A stretch of DNA of 64,000 nt from JBGPQJ01 sp963709295 (lineage in GTDB: Bacteria; Chloroflexota; Anaerolineae; Anaerolineales; Villigracilaceae). The notes under the pieces were generated by a model, which saw only the letters and a program-made list of their open reading frames with translations, was not told the origin of the DNA and searched no databases. Below, piece by piece: positions 29,403-38,842 of the stretch. Position 1 is the first letter of the stretch; each line of letters opens with the position of its first letter. Made by a program: the position numbers and the translations under genes. The DNA lies in contig CAVPVW010000008.1 of assembly GCA_963709295.1 (NCBI GenBank), forward strand, positions 434,001-498,000, read 5' to 3'.

Positions 29403-31340
29403 TTACCTCTTGAACTGCGTCTCGTACAACTGGGCATACAGCCCGTCCAGTGCGAGCAGCTCTGCGTGCGTGCCGCGCTCGACGATCTGCCCGCGGTCGA
29501 TGACCAGGATCAGGTCCGCGGCGAGGATGGTGCTCAGCCGGTGCGCGATGACGATGGAGGTGCGCCCCGCCATCACGCGCTTGAGCGCTTCCTGAATTAA
29601 GGATTCAGATTCCGAGTCGAGATGACTGGTAGCCTCGTCCAGCACCAGGATGCGCGGGTCTTTGAGGATCACACGCGCCAAAGCGATGCGCTGCTTCTCG
29701 CCGCCGCTCAAGCGGTAGCCGCGCTCCCCCACCACCGTGTCGTACCCGTCCGGCAGGTCCATGATGAAATCGTGGATGTTCGCGGCGCGCGCAGCCGCCT
29801 CGATCTCCGCCTGGGATGCGTCCAGTTTGGCGTAGGTCAGGTTGGTGCGGATGGTGTCGTGGAACAGGTAGGACTCCTGCGTCACCATGCCGATCTGTGT
29901 GGCAAGCGAGGCGAGCGTCACCTCGCGCAGGTCGTGCCCGTCGATCAGGATGCGTCCCTGCGCCGGGTCGTACAGCCGCGGGATGAGATAGGTCAGCGTG
30001 GTCTTTCCAGCGCCGGAAGGACCCACGAGCGCCACCAATTGTCCAGGGTCGGCATGGAAGGAGATATGCTCGAGAGCGACATCCCGTGCCTGGGATTTGG
30101 ATTCAGCCTCCCCGTCGTCTGCATCCAGTTCCTCCTTCTCCTTTTTTCCCTTTGATTCAAGCGACAACACCGCCGTGACATTGTCCATGCTCCCAAAGCG
30201 TTTGACGTCGCTGAGCAGAATGGATTCGTCGATGGCGTAGTTGAAGGTGACGTCGTCGAAGACCAGTTCACCGCGCGTCTGATGCAATTCCAACGCACCG
30301 GTTTTCTCAGCGATGTCCTGCGGCAGGTCGATCAACTCGAAGACGCGCTCGAAGCTGACCACCGAGGTGGAGAACTCCACGGGGGCGTTGGCCAGCCCCT
30401 GCAGCGCGCCGTACAGGCTGCCGAGGTAGGAGCCGAAGGCGACGATCGTGCCGATGGTGAACGCGCCGGCGATGACCAGGTAGCCGCCGAAGCCGTAGAC
30501 CAGCGCTGTTCCGACCGCGCTGACCAGTCCGATGGTGGCAAAGAAAGCCGTGCCGTAGACCGCGCGCTGCACGCCGATATCGCGCACCGAGGCCGCACGC
30601 TCGCGGAAGCGTTTCTCCTCGTCCAACGTGCGCCCGAACAGCTTGACCAGCAACGCACCGCCGATGTTGAGCGTCTCGTTCATGTGGGCGTTCATCTGCG
30701 CGTTCAGCTCCATCGAGCGGCGCGCGAACTCGCGCAGGCGGTCACCCAGTTTTCGGGAGACCAGGATGAACAGCGGCAGGATGATCACGCTGACCAGCGT
30801 CAGCCGCCACTCGAGGCTGAGCATCACGATCAGGATGGCGGTTGCCTCGATCACGTTGGTGATGATGCTGACGATGGTATTGCTGATGGCGTTCTGCGCG
30901 CCGACCACGTCGCTGTTGAGGCGGCTCATCAGTTCGCCGGTCTTCGTATTCGTAAAGAAGCGCAGCGACAGGCGCTGCAGTTTGCCATAGAGCGCGGTGC
31001 GCAGGTCGTAGATCACGCCTTCGCCGATCTGGGCATTCAACTGGCGCTGCACCACGCCGGCCAATCCATTCAGCGCCGGGATGATCAGCAGAGCCAGCGC
31101 CAGCCACGCCAGCCCTTTCAGGTCGCCGGCCGGGATGACCACGTCGATCATGCGTCGGAAGATGAGTGGGATGAGCAGCGACAGACCTGTGCCGATCAGG
31201 ATCATCACCAGCATCCCGGTAATCTGCCAGCGATAGGGGCGCGCATACGTGAGCACGCGCATCAACAGCTCCCGCGTAACCTTGGGAGGCTTGCTTTCCG
31301 AGCGCATGTAAGAACCGAACCAGCCGCCGTGTCCGTGCAT
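29403..31340 (-). CDS. ABC exporter, fused membrane and ATPase domains (ABCB type)
   Basis: About 645 aa. I choose ATG 31340 (MHGHGGWFG), eight bases after GGAG. Six transmembrane helices (about 40-320) precede one ATPase domain with GPSGAGKTT (Walker A), LSGGEKQR (signature), ILVLDEATSHLD (Walker B) and IAHRLST (H loop), all intact. It functions as a homodimer exporting lipids, drugs or peptides. Odd point: about 45 extra residues, highly charged (KGKKEKEELDADDGEAESK), split the first strands of the ATPase domain between FDDVTFNY and ALEHISF. Substrate not predictable. Confidence 0.92.
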   Translation of the reverse strand: MHGHGGWFGSYMRSESKPPKVTRELLMRVLTYARPYRWQITGMLVMILIGTGLSLLIPLIFRRMIDVVIPAGDLKGLAWLALALLIIPALNGLAGVVQRQLNAQIGEGVIYDLRTALYGKLQRLSLRFFTNTKTGELMSRLNSDVVGAQNAISNTIVSIITNVIEATAILIVMLSLEWRLTLVSVIILPLFILVSRKLGDRLREFARRSMELNAQMNAHMNETLNIGGALLVKLFGRTLDEEKRFRERAASVRDIGVQRAVYGTAFFATIGLVSAVGTALVYGFGGYLVIAGAFTIGTIVAFGSYLGSLYGALQGLANAPVEFSTSVVSFERVFELIDLPQDIAEKTGALELHQTRGELVFDDVTFNYAIDESILLSDVKRFGSMDNVTAVLSLESKGKKEKEELDADDGEAESKSQARDVALEHISFHADPGQLVALVGPSGAGKTTLTYLIPRLYDPAQGRILIDGHDLREVTLASLATQIGMVTQESYLFHDTIRTNLTYAKLDASQAEIEAAARAANIHDFIMDLPDGYDTVVGERGYRLSGGEKQRIALARVILKDPRILVLDEATSHLDSESESLIQEALKRVMAGRTSIVIAHRLSTILAADLILVIDRGQIVERGTHAELLALDGLYAQLYETQFKR

Positions 31341-31587
31341 GGACATATCTCCATTCTGGGCGAAGCTCAAGGCTGCGCCAAAATCTAATTGTGCCCCCGT
31401 GCGGTATATTTGGCAATCATTTTCTCGGTTGAGTTAACAAAAGTCAAACGGGGGAAATACCTGAGCGAAGACCTCATGATTAAACAAGGTGCAACGCCGA
31501 TTTCTAATTTTGAGTATTGTAATAGCGGATAACTTGCCCTAAAACAGGATAACTTAGGTCTTATTTTATTCCATAGGAGATTATCGC

Positions 31588-32157
31588 ATGAGCACTCTTG
31601 ACCAGGCTGTACAAACCCAACTGAACAACATCCAGAAAAAAACCGGAAAATCGTTTGCAGAACTTTCCGCTATCGTCAAAAGCAGCGGACTGACCAAGCA
31701 TGGAGAGATCCGCGATTACCTCAAGCGCGAACTCGGTCTGGGTCACGGCGACGCGAATACGCTCGTCCACGCCGTGCTCCAGTCGGATGGCACACGCGCT
31801 GCGGAAGGGAAAACCGAGCAGGATGTGCTGGCTGGAATTTACACCGGCGCAAAGGCGGGGCTGCGTCCCATCCACGAGAAGTTGATGGCCGGGATCATCA
31901 AATTCGGCCAGTATGAGACTCTGCCCAAGAAAAACTACATCAGCCTTCGGCGCAAGAAGCAGTTTGCGATGATCGGACCAGCGACCAATACGCGCGTCGA
32001 GGTGGGACTTAATGCCAAGGGCCTTGCACCCCATCCGCGCCTGCTCGAACAAGCAAAAGGCAGCATGTGCAATTACATCATCAGGGTGACAGATGCCGGC
32101 GAAGTGGACGCGCAACTGTTAGCGTGGATCAAAACTGCATTCGAAGGCGCTGGATGA
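31588..32157 (+). CDS. DUF4287 and DUF5655 domain protein
   Basis: 189 aa. The N-terminal 75 residues (LNNIQKKTGKSFAELSAIV, GEIRDYLKRELGLGHGDANTLVHAV) match the DUF4287 pattern. The C-terminal half (PKKNYISLRRKKQFAMIGPATNTRVEVGLN) matches the DUF5655 transport-like domain. Such proteins are widespread in soil bacteria and uncharacterised. It has its own ribosome site (AGGAGA) and lies alone between divergent and unrelated neighbours. Confidence 0.75.
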   Translation: MSTLDQAVQTQLNNIQKKTGKSFAELSAIVKSSGLTKHGEIRDYLKRELGLGHGDANTLVHAVLQSDGTRAAEGKTEQDVLAGIYTGAKAGLRPIHEKLMAGIIKFGQYETLPKKNYISLRRKKQFAMIGPATNTRVEVGLNAKGLAPHPRLLEQAKGSMCNYIIRVTDAGEVDAQLLAWIKTAFEGAG

Positions 32158-32378
32158 TTCCTTCACGGGAATTTTCCCCGGACGTTGATCACGCGCATAG
32201 GATGGAAGTCGGTTCTTACCGCTTGTCTCATAAATAAGTAAACTTTTCAAATGCTTTTATAGGTTGAATTTCAAATCTTGAGTTTAGATAATTATGCGGC
32301 ACTCTGTAGTTCTGAGATCGTTTCGCAAAATTTCTTGGAATTCATGTTATTAAATACAATAACATAAGAGGAAATGCC
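32158..32378. other. Intergenic 221 bp
   Basis: AT-rich, with no ORF or hairpin of note. It ends in an AGAGGA ribosome site before the next membrane-protein gene. Confidence 0.45.
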
Positions 32379-33041
32379 ATGACCAAGAATCATCTATGGC
32401 TGCGCTGGACTGGGGCAAACGCTCTTGCAGAAATGTTCGGGTTGGGGTTGACCTTTGCCATCACTGGCTGGTTCTTTTCAAGTCAAGGAAACTCAGCAAC
32501 CACCGCGGGAATTTTGCTGTCGTTTGCGGTCGCTGTCTTCAGCGGAGCCGTGGAAGCGACCATTGTCGGCCTCTCACAATGGTGGGCGATGCATCCCTGG
32601 TTCCCGGGTATCAAACGATTCTCGTGGTGGCTCGCCACGCTGATCGGCGCGTTGATCGCCTACGTGCTGGGCTACCTGCCCTCCACGTTGATGGACATGG
32701 GTGCGTCTGCATCGCAATCCACCGCTCCGGTCGAGCCGCCGCAGTGGGTTGTGCTGCTGCTGGCTGCGGGGATGGGAGCGGTTGGTGGGGCAGTGTTATC
32801 GTTTGCCCAATGGCTGGTCCTGCGCGGAAAGGTGAGGCGCGCCGGCCTGTGGATTCCCGCCAACATGCTGGCATGGACCTTCGGCATGCCGGTCATCTTC
32901 TGGGGCATCGATCAGGCCTTCAAGTTGCCTGAAGTCTGGCAGTCCGTGCTGCTCATGGCGGGGATCCTGTTTCTGGCAGGGGCCATCGTCGGCGCCATCG
33001 AGGGCTGGTTCCTCGTCAGGATGGCGGACGAAAAAATCTGA
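32379..33041 (+). CDS. Six-helix membrane protein of unknown function
   Basis: 220 aa. Hydrophobic helices lie at about 12-35, 42-65, 82-103, 122-145, 158-178 and 188-212. Two halves show repeated patterns (GAVEATIVGLSQWWAMHP and GGAVLSFAQWLVLRGKV), suggesting internal duplication. No recognised family motif. It ends at a bidirectional terminator. Confidence 0.65.
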   Translation: MTKNHLWLRWTGANALAEMFGLGLTFAITGWFFSSQGNSATTAGILLSFAVAVFSGAVEATIVGLSQWWAMHPWFPGIKRFSWWLATLIGALIAYVLGYLPSTLMDMGASASQSTAPVEPPQWVVLLLAAGMGAVGGAVLSFAQWLVLRGKVRRAGLWIPANMLAWTFGMPVIFWGIDQAFKLPEVWQSVLLMAGILFLAGAIVGAIEGWFLVRMADEKI

Positions 33042-33076
33042 CCTTTGTTGGGTGAGTCTTCGTCCCGCACTTCAAT

Positions 33077-33112
33077 AAAAAACCAGATTCCATGAGAACC
33101 TGGTTTTTTTAC
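33077..33112. terminator. Bidirectional terminator
   Basis: AAAAAACCAG and CTGGTTTTTTT arms surround a short loop. It closes both the plus-strand membrane-protein gene and the long leftward acetyltransferase operon. Confidence 0.8.
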
Positions 33113-33116
33113 TTTG

Positions 33117-34460
33117 TTACACCAAACCCGCCACTGAAGACGGTCTTTTCGGGAACAGCGTCGCCGTCACAAAGCGGGCGTCATCGGTATCCCAATAACA
33201 ATCCGTGTAGGCGGCCCTAAGTTCATCGATACTGCGGTAGCCAAAGACCAGTTGCAGGACAGTCAAATCGGGCAGGCCGATCTCGCCCATCTCGTTGGGT
33301 TGAGGCTTATAGGATTCAACCGAGGTCAATTTTCCATTCTCAAAGGTCAACTTGACCCCGGTCTTGTACAAGTTCAAGCGCAGCGAGCCACTGAAGCCGG
33401 GGATCAACGATTCAGCCAGCCGTTTCTCGAGAGCCGGCGCGATATGGCGCAGGAATCCCGGCAGGTCGGGCACGCGCACATACCAGGCGTAGGTCGGGCG
33501 GATGCGCGGCAGCTTATCGCGCCAGACTTCATAGACCGGGTGCCACGAGCCGTGCCAGAACGCCACCGCCGTTTTGTTCTCCGTCGGCTCCCCATCGCGC
33601 AGGGCGTGCTCCTTGTTGGTCGCCAGGGCATATCGCGCCACGGAAGGCGTCACCGCCAGCCATGAAGCGCCCGGCTTGAGTTCGAATTCGAAGAGCGGGA
33701 TACCCCAATCCCAGTTGAACCAGGGGTGCGACACATAGCCGACCGGTTCGCCGGCAGCAGTTTCGATGATGCGAAACACATTGCGGTTGACGTTGCGCTC
33801 GCTCTTACCGTTCAATTCGTAGCGCCAGATAGCCTCGTCGCGAACCGAACGCACCAGTTGCCTTTCCCCGGCATGGGCATAGACCATGCTCAAGAATGGG
33901 ATGTCACTTTCAATTGCGGTACGCAGGACAAATGGTTCGCTTTCGCCCTCTTTCAGTGCCGGCACCAGCGGGGAAAAGCTCACCCGCCCGCCGCCCAGCT
34001 CGAGTCCCATCTCATACTCGAACCGCTTGTAGTAATGTGGGATGCCTGTGATGACCTGAACCAATTCGCCGCGTTCGGCGCTCCAGCGGTGGATCTCGTC
34101 GAACTGCAGGCCGACCAGCCGTTTGTGCCGGTATTCGGGCAGGGTGCCGACCAGTTCAGGACGCCCGACCCTGAACGGGATGCCGTCATACGTCCAGGTC
34201 TGGGAAATGTGATTGAGCGACGAGACTACACGTCCCGTGGCATGTTCCTCCACGAGGGTGTAATCCCCTTCTCCGAAGGTGGGATGAGGCCGCTCGAGCA
34301 GGTCGCGCGTCCACCAGCCGAGGCGATCATCGGGTTTTTCGGGGCCGTCTTCGCTGTGGATGCGGGAATTGAATTCAGCCAGTTTTTCGGCATCCGCAGA
34401 CGTTGAACGGCGCAGTATCAGGCCATCGCCCAGCTCGCGGATGATATTCGTTGCAATCAT
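33117..34460 (-). CDS. Eis-like multi-domain GNAT acetyltransferase
   Basis: 447 aa. The N-terminal GNAT domain has VVSSLNHISQTW and PELVGTLPEYRHKRLVGLQFDEIHRWSAERG (acetyl-CoA loop with R/K residues). A second, degenerate GNAT follows, then a C-terminal sterol-carrier-like domain (SLRLNLYKTGVKLTFENGKLTSVE). This three-part layout is that of Eis-type enzymes, which acetylate amines including aminoglycosides. Last gene of the operon controlled by the attenuator near 39.5 kb. Substrate unknown. Confidence 0.8.
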   Translation of the reverse strand: MIATNIIRELGDGLILRRSTSADAEKLAEFNSRIHSEDGPEKPDDRLGWWTRDLLERPHPTFGEGDYTLVEEHATGRVVSSLNHISQTWTYDGIPFRVGRPELVGTLPEYRHKRLVGLQFDEIHRWSAERGELVQVITGIPHYYKRFEYEMGLELGGGRVSFSPLVPALKEGESEPFVLRTAIESDIPFLSMVYAHAGERQLVRSVRDEAIWRYELNGKSERNVNRNVFRIIETAAGEPVGYVSHPWFNWDWGIPLFEFELKPGASWLAVTPSVARYALATNKEHALRDGEPTENKTAVAFWHGSWHPVYEVWRDKLPRIRPTYAWYVRVPDLPGFLRHIAPALEKRLAESLIPGFSGSLRLNLYKTGVKLTFENGKLTSVESYKPQPNEMGEIGLPDLTVLQLVFGYRSIDELRAAYTDCYWDTDDARFVTATLFPKRPSSVAGLV

Positions 34461-34479
34461 GATGCTATCCTCAAAGGGT

Positions 34480-35080
34480 TTACTTGAGCAATTTTTTCAA
34501 ATCCTTCAGCGTCTGCTCCACTGATTTGAAATGGATGCCGTGCATACCAATGGCTTCACAGCCTGCAATGTTCTCCGGGAAGTCGTCCACAAAGACAGCT
34601 TCCTTTGGCCTGACACCCAGCTGGTCCAGCGCATGCTGGAAGATGGCGGGGTCCGGTTTCATCACGCCCACCTCGGCAGAGATGGTCAGCGCATCGAAGG
34701 CGTCGGCGAATTTCTCGCGCTCCAGATAGGGGCGCAAACCGTCCCAGGCGTTGCTGATCAGGCCGGTCTTGCAGCGCGGCCGCAAGGAGCGAATAAAGGC
34801 GATCAATTCGCGGTCAATGATGTCGCCGTCGAAGAACTCCTTGTGGACCGTCTCCCTTTCCTTCGAGCGGAAGGTGCAGGGCGCGGACCACGTATTTCCA
34901 ATGATCGCCTTCACTGACTTTGCCGATAGAGGCTTCCCGGCTGGATTTGCTTTCGAACACGATCGCCACCAGCTCCTCATAAGTCAGGCCGACGCGTTCC
35001 GCCAGATGCTCGCGAGGCGACTGGAACTCGGTGCGGACGATGACACCGCCCAAATCGAAATAGACGGCCTTGAGAGTCAT
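34480..35080 (-). CDS. HAD-superfamily hydrolase, frameshifted
   Basis: The start ATG at 35080 overlaps the zinc-ribbon stop (ATGA). Motif I is YFDLGGVIVRTE. After an indel near 34868 the frame continues with motif II (TGLISNAWDG), the lysine in VGVMKPDPAIF and motif IV (AVFVDDFPENIAGC). The layout is that of HAD-IA phosphatases (epoxide-hydrolase N-terminal/YihX type). About 199 aa restored. It sits inside the acetyltransferase/efflux operon; the natural substrate is unknown. Confidence 0.82.
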
Positions 35081-35280
35081 TCCTTGCCCGCCATCTGCTT
35101 TTTGAAAGCGGGGTAGGCGCGCCCCAGTTGGTCGCGCGTGACATACACGGTGCGCCGGCAATTGGGACAGTGGGCATCGTAATGATGTTTTGTCTGGTCC
35201 TTCAGTTCCTCGATCGCCGCCATGGCGGTCTCGTGGTTGATGGCGAAGGGCATTGAGCAGAAGTTGCATTTGATTTGCAT
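35077..35280 (-). CDS. Small zinc-ribbon protein
   Basis: 67 aa with AAGGAGAT before the ATG. Two CxxC knuckles (KCNFCSMPF near the start and HCPNCRRTV near residue 40) are separated by a helical segment, typical of a treble-clef or zinc-ribbon fold. It is coupled by a four-base overlap to the HAD gene. A partner-binding or nucleic-acid-binding role is possible, but no function is known. Confidence 0.8.
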   Translation of the reverse strand: MQIKCNFCSMPFAINHETAMAAIEELKDQTKHHYDAHCPNCRRTVYVTRDQLGRAYPAFKKQMAGKE

Positions 35281-35312
35281 GGGTATCTCCTTTCAAGAGT
35301 AGTTAATTTGGA

Positions 35313-36353
35313 TTAATCAATTGTTTGTGTACTGATCTCACGCCCGGGGCGGATTTCCTTTTCGAACTGGTCGAACTGGCGGGCGGCGTGCATGCCGGCT
35401 TTTTCGTACAGGCGCAGCGCCCCGGTCAGGCTGGTGGCATCCACGCCGAGAGCAGCGCGTTTTTGCCTCCGCGCATAAAAGGCGGCGAAGGAATGCATCA
35501 ACAGGGCATGGGCAATGCCGCGTTTTCGCCAGGGGCGAAGCACACCCAGCTCATTGACCCATCCGCTCTCGGGGTCTTCGGCATCGGCGGGGCGGCACAG
35601 GCAGATGCCTGCCATCTTATCACCGTCGACCGCCACAAACCAGAATTTCGGGTCGTGACCCGGCTCGTCAATCAGGTTGTGCTTGAAGTCGGTAAATCCA
35701 TGCTCGAACGGAGGCTCAATAAAACCAAAATGGTCGCGGAAGGCTTCGATCATACACCGGTAGACCGCCTCGGTCTCGGTCGCCGGGTCGAAGGGGCGGA
35801 TGTGAATCCCCTCGGGCAGGGTTGGGACTTCCGGCGCTGAATCCAGGTTTGTTTCCATACGGTAATACGAGCGGATGTGAGTCCAGCCCAGGTCGTTAAT
35901 GGTCTGGATGCCAGCGTGGTTGTGGTGTTCAGTTCCGGTGCGCGGCGCGACTCTCAGACCGGGTTCCACAATATCCAGCGCGGCCCGGGAACGGTTCTCG
36001 CCCCAGGTGAGCAGATACTCCCAAATGCCTTTGTTCATGTGATCGGGGTGCACGCAGACCCAGTTCCACGGGTGGACTGGCGGCTTGCTGTTCAGCCAGC
36101 ATTCCGCAAAACCCACGAACATGCCATCCGGCGCGTATACGGTGCGGATGTCGGTTTCGGGGTTAAAGCCTTCGTTCTCCCAGTTGAGGCGAGTGAGCTC
36201 CGGGTCTGCTAGGTTGTTGCGCCCATTCAAATGGTAACCGTACACGTTTTCCAGATCGAAAGCCAGCAGGTAATCTTCGATCTTCCCGGGGCGGGCAACA
36301 TAGCCGGCAGGAAGTAATTTTTCATTTGTCAGTAAGTCAAGTTTTGCATTCAT
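35313..36353 (-). CDS. Tandem GNAT acetyltransferase (two domains)
   Basis: 346 aa. The first GNAT domain (residues about 18-165) has WNWVCVHPDHMNKGIWEYLL. The second (about 185-330) has VNELGVLRPWRKRGIAHALLMHSFAAF, the classic acetyl-CoA binding loop, and LYEKAGM at its end. The order resembles mycothiol-synthase-like double GNATs, but the substrate cannot be assigned. The frame is intact. It lies between the MFS transporter and the zinc-ribbon gene in one operon. Confidence 0.85.
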   Translation of the reverse strand: MNAKLDLLTNEKLLPAGYVARPGKIEDYLLAFDLENVYGYHLNGRNNLADPELTRLNWENEGFNPETDIRTVYAPDGMFVGFAECWLNSKPPVHPWNWVCVHPDHMNKGIWEYLLTWGENRSRAALDIVEPGLRVAPRTGTEHHNHAGIQTINDLGWTHIRSYYRMETNLDSAPEVPTLPEGIHIRPFDPATETEAVYRCMIEAFRDHFGFIEPPFEHGFTDFKHNLIDEPGHDPKFWFVAVDGDKMAGICLCRPADAEDPESGWVNELGVLRPWRKRGIAHALLMHSFAAFYARRQKRAALGVDATSLTGALRLYEKAGMHAARQFDQFEKEIRPGREISTQTID

Positions 36354-36391
36354 CCTTAAAATTCCTGTTTTCTAAAAGGCTTGTAAAATCG

Positions 36392-37666
36392 CTATGCCTC
36401 GCGCGCTGTCATTTCAGGCATCGGCTCATCGTCTTCGACCGGCTTATCGATCTTGAACTTAAGCCAGACCGGGATGATCGAAAGCAAACAAACAACAGCG
36501 GTGATGGCAAAGGGCAGGCGGGGATCGAAGTTCTCCCACAGCATGGCGCCTATGTACGGGGCCGGGAGCGACAACAGTCCCACGCTGGTGCTGAACAGGC
36601 CATAAGCCACACCCCTCAAGCGGCGTGGAACCGCCTTGCTGATCAAAGACTGGTAAGGCGGTGTGAGCAGGCCGACCCCGGTACCGGCGATGGCCCACCC
36701 GGCAGCTGCACCCCAGAAGCCCAGATTTGGCAGCAGAGCCAGCATGCTGATCGAGACGAACATCAGGAAGAACCCCAGCGAGATGCCCACCCGTTCCCCT
36801 TTTTTATCCGAGAGGATGCCAGCCGGGTACATAAACAGCATCATGAAAAGACCAAAGATGCTATTTACCCAGCCGATCTGGGTGGTGGTCATTTCGAAGA
36901 AATCCCTCATATAGATCGGCAGCAGGTCAAAGGACAGGTTGAAGGACATGTCGCGCACGCTGTCCGTGACCAGGATCCAGGTCACCACGCCGCCGGCGGT
37001 CAGCAGGGCCAACATCGACCCGAGATTGGTCTTCAGCCCTTCAACAGACAACTTCTTCGGCTTCGACTCGGAGCCTTTGGAGGCCTCGCGAGCCATGAAG
37101 ATACGGATGACGGTGGCCATAATGTAAAACAACGCCGCAATAAATATCATGAACTTAAAACCGCGCAAATCCACCAGCCAGCCGCCCATCACGGGGCCGA
37201 CCACCATCACGATGCCGAAAATGGTCTGCGAGAGGGCGAAGACCCGCGCCCGGTTATGTTCCTCGGAATGCTCGGCGATGAAGGCATCAAAACTCGGTCC
37301 AATCAGCGAGTAGGTTATGGCGGAGAAGGCCGCGGAAACCAGCACCCACTGCCAGGTGGGGGCGAGGAGCAGCGCCGCATACGTAAACACGCCTGCAATA
37401 CTGGCGATGGCAATGGCGCGCAAACGACCCAACGAATCGGAGATATAGCCGCCGAGGATCTGCAATGCCAGCGGGATGACGCGCGAGAGGGTGAAGAACA
37501 GGCCCACCTGCGCAACGGTGGCGTTCAATTCCTGCAGGTAGAGCGGCATGAGCGGTCCGTACATGTTCCCGCCGATGTTGGCCAGGATCATGGCGACCAG
37601 GAACAGGATCAGCCAGTTGTTCAGCAGGCGAGTTTTTTTCGGTGCAGGTGCGGCTTCAGCAGTCAT
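36392..37666 (-). CDS. Major facilitator superfamily transporter
   Basis: 424 aa with twelve predicted helices and the loop 2-3 signature as GGYISDSLGRLRAI, the usual MFS motif A. Motif-C-like glycines occur in helix 5 (VVGPVMGGWLVD). The central cytoplasmic loop is charged (REASKGSESKPKKL). Drug or metabolite efflux by proton antiport is the likely role, supported by the surrounding acetyltransferases (inference). The start lies 19 bases after the preceding GNAT gene. Confidence 0.88.
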   Translation of the reverse strand: MTAEAAPAPKKTRLLNNWLILFLVAMILANIGGNMYGPLMPLYLQELNATVAQVGLFFTLSRVIPLALQILGGYISDSLGRLRAIAIASIAGVFTYAALLLAPTWQWVLVSAAFSAITYSLIGPSFDAFIAEHSEEHNRARVFALSQTIFGIVMVVGPVMGGWLVDLRGFKFMIFIAALFYIMATVIRIFMAREASKGSESKPKKLSVEGLKTNLGSMLALLTAGGVVTWILVTDSVRDMSFNLSFDLLPIYMRDFFEMTTTQIGWVNSIFGLFMMLFMYPAGILSDKKGERVGISLGFFLMFVSISMLALLPNLGFWGAAAGWAIAGTGVGLLTPPYQSLISKAVPRRLRGVAYGLFSTSVGLLSLPAPYIGAMLWENFDPRLPFAITAVVCLLSIIPVWLKFKIDKPVEDDEPMPEMTAREA

Positions 37667-37684
37667 GTTGATGCTTTCAACAGG

Positions 37685-38277
37685 TCAGGAGGCTGTGTAC
37701 CCGTTCAACTCCAGCCACTCGTCGCGCAGGATGCCCCATGGAAACCAGGTCCCAGCGGCGTCCATTGCGATAAAGACAGTCGCGGATTATGCCTTCGATT
37801 CTGAATCCGCATCTCTGGTACATGCGGATGGCACGCTCGTTATATTCATAGACGGTCAGCGTCATGCGGTGCAGGTTGAGCTCGGTGAAAGCGTATCGCA
37901 GCAGGAGGTTCATCGCATCGGTGCCGTAGCCTTTGCCCCAGCAGGTCTTGTCGCCGAGGCCGATGCCCATGTACGAGTCGCCGTGCGCCCACGAGATGTA
38001 ATCCAGGTTGGCGAAACCGATGATGCGGTCGTCCTCGTTGGCGCGGATGAGGAACATGATGTTGCACGGGTCGTCCTCGGGCCAGTCACGTTCGTTGCCT
38101 TCCTTCGTCGCTTTGAGGCTCGAAGGGCACCGGCGGGTCGCCGTCCACAAGGTGCATGTACTCGGCATCCTGGGACCACTGAAAATACAAGGGCGCGGCC
38201 TGGTCCATGTCCTGAGCCGTCAGGCGGACATATTTCCCGCGCAGCATATCTTCGGTCAGTTCGGCGCTGTCACGCAT
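37685..38277 (-). CDS. RimJ/RimL-type GNAT acetyltransferase, copy 3, frameshifted
   Basis: The start at 38277 overlaps the previous gene by eight bases (ATGCGTGA). The N-terminus (MLRGKYVRLTAQDMDQAAPLYFQW) and the body (YMGIGLGDKTCWGKGYGTDAMNLLLRYAF, YQRCGFRIEG) match the adjacent copies. Indels lie near 38115 and in a G run near 37730; restoring the latter gives the family ending MGILRDEWLELNG and a stop at 37685. It likely acetylates an N-terminal or small-molecule amine. Confidence 0.8.
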
Positions 38278-38842
38278 TCAACGCCTGCCATTCCTCGCGC
38301 AGGATCCCCATGTGGATGATGTCCCAGCGGCGGCCTTCGCGCTGAAAGGTCTCACGGGCATGGCCTTCGACTCTGAATCCGCATTTCTCATAAGAACGGA
38401 TGGCGCGCGGGTTGTACTCGAAGACCGTCAACGAGATCCGGTGCAGGTTGAGCTCGGTAAAGGCGTATCGCAGCATGACGTTCATGGCATCCGTGCCGTA
38501 GCCCTTGCCCCACAACTCGCGCTCGCCGATCCCAATTCCCACAAAGGATTCGCCATGGGTATACGAGATGCCGTCCAGGCCGACCTCGCCGATGATCCGG
38601 TCGTCCTCGAGAGTGTGGATGGCAAAGAAGATGTTGCGCGGGTCTTCCTTTTCAAGCTCTTTTTCAATGTGCTTCCTGACCCCCTCCTGCGTCCAGGGGT
38701 AGGCGGGGCCGTTGGCGATCAGGCGCCAGTATTCCGAATCATGAATCCAGTCGACGAACAACTTGCTTTGCCCTTCGGGGTTCTCCGCCTTTAGCCGGAC
38801 CAATTTTCCGCGCAACAGGTCGATGCCGGGGTCGTCACTCAT
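38270..38842 (-). CDS. RimJ/RimL-type GNAT acetyltransferase, copy 2
   Basis: 190 aa, intact. KLVRLKAENPEGQSKLFVDWIHDSEY is followed by IGIGERELWGKGYGTDAMNVMLRYAF, the acetyl-CoA pyrophosphate loop, then SYEKCGFRVEG and IIHMGILREEWQ. It shares clear block identity with the genes on both sides, so the trio arose by tandem duplication. Its start overlaps the copy 1 stop by eight bases (ATGAGTGA). Confidence 0.88.
   Translation of the reverse strand: MSDDPGIDLLRGKLVRLKAENPEGQSKLFVDWIHDSEYWRLIANGPAYPWTQEGVRKHIEKELEKEDPRNIFFAIHTLEDDRIIGEVGLDGISYTHGESFVGIGIGERELWGKGYGTDAMNVMLRYAFTELNLHRISLTVFEYNPRAIRSYEKCGFRVEGHARETFQREGRRWDIIHMGILREEWQALNA

Noticed and set aside
36326..37804. 492-codon plus-strand frame opposite the MFS transporter
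   Set aside because: Rich in His, Gln, Arg and Asp with no hydrophobic core, typical of an antisense frame of a membrane-protein gene.
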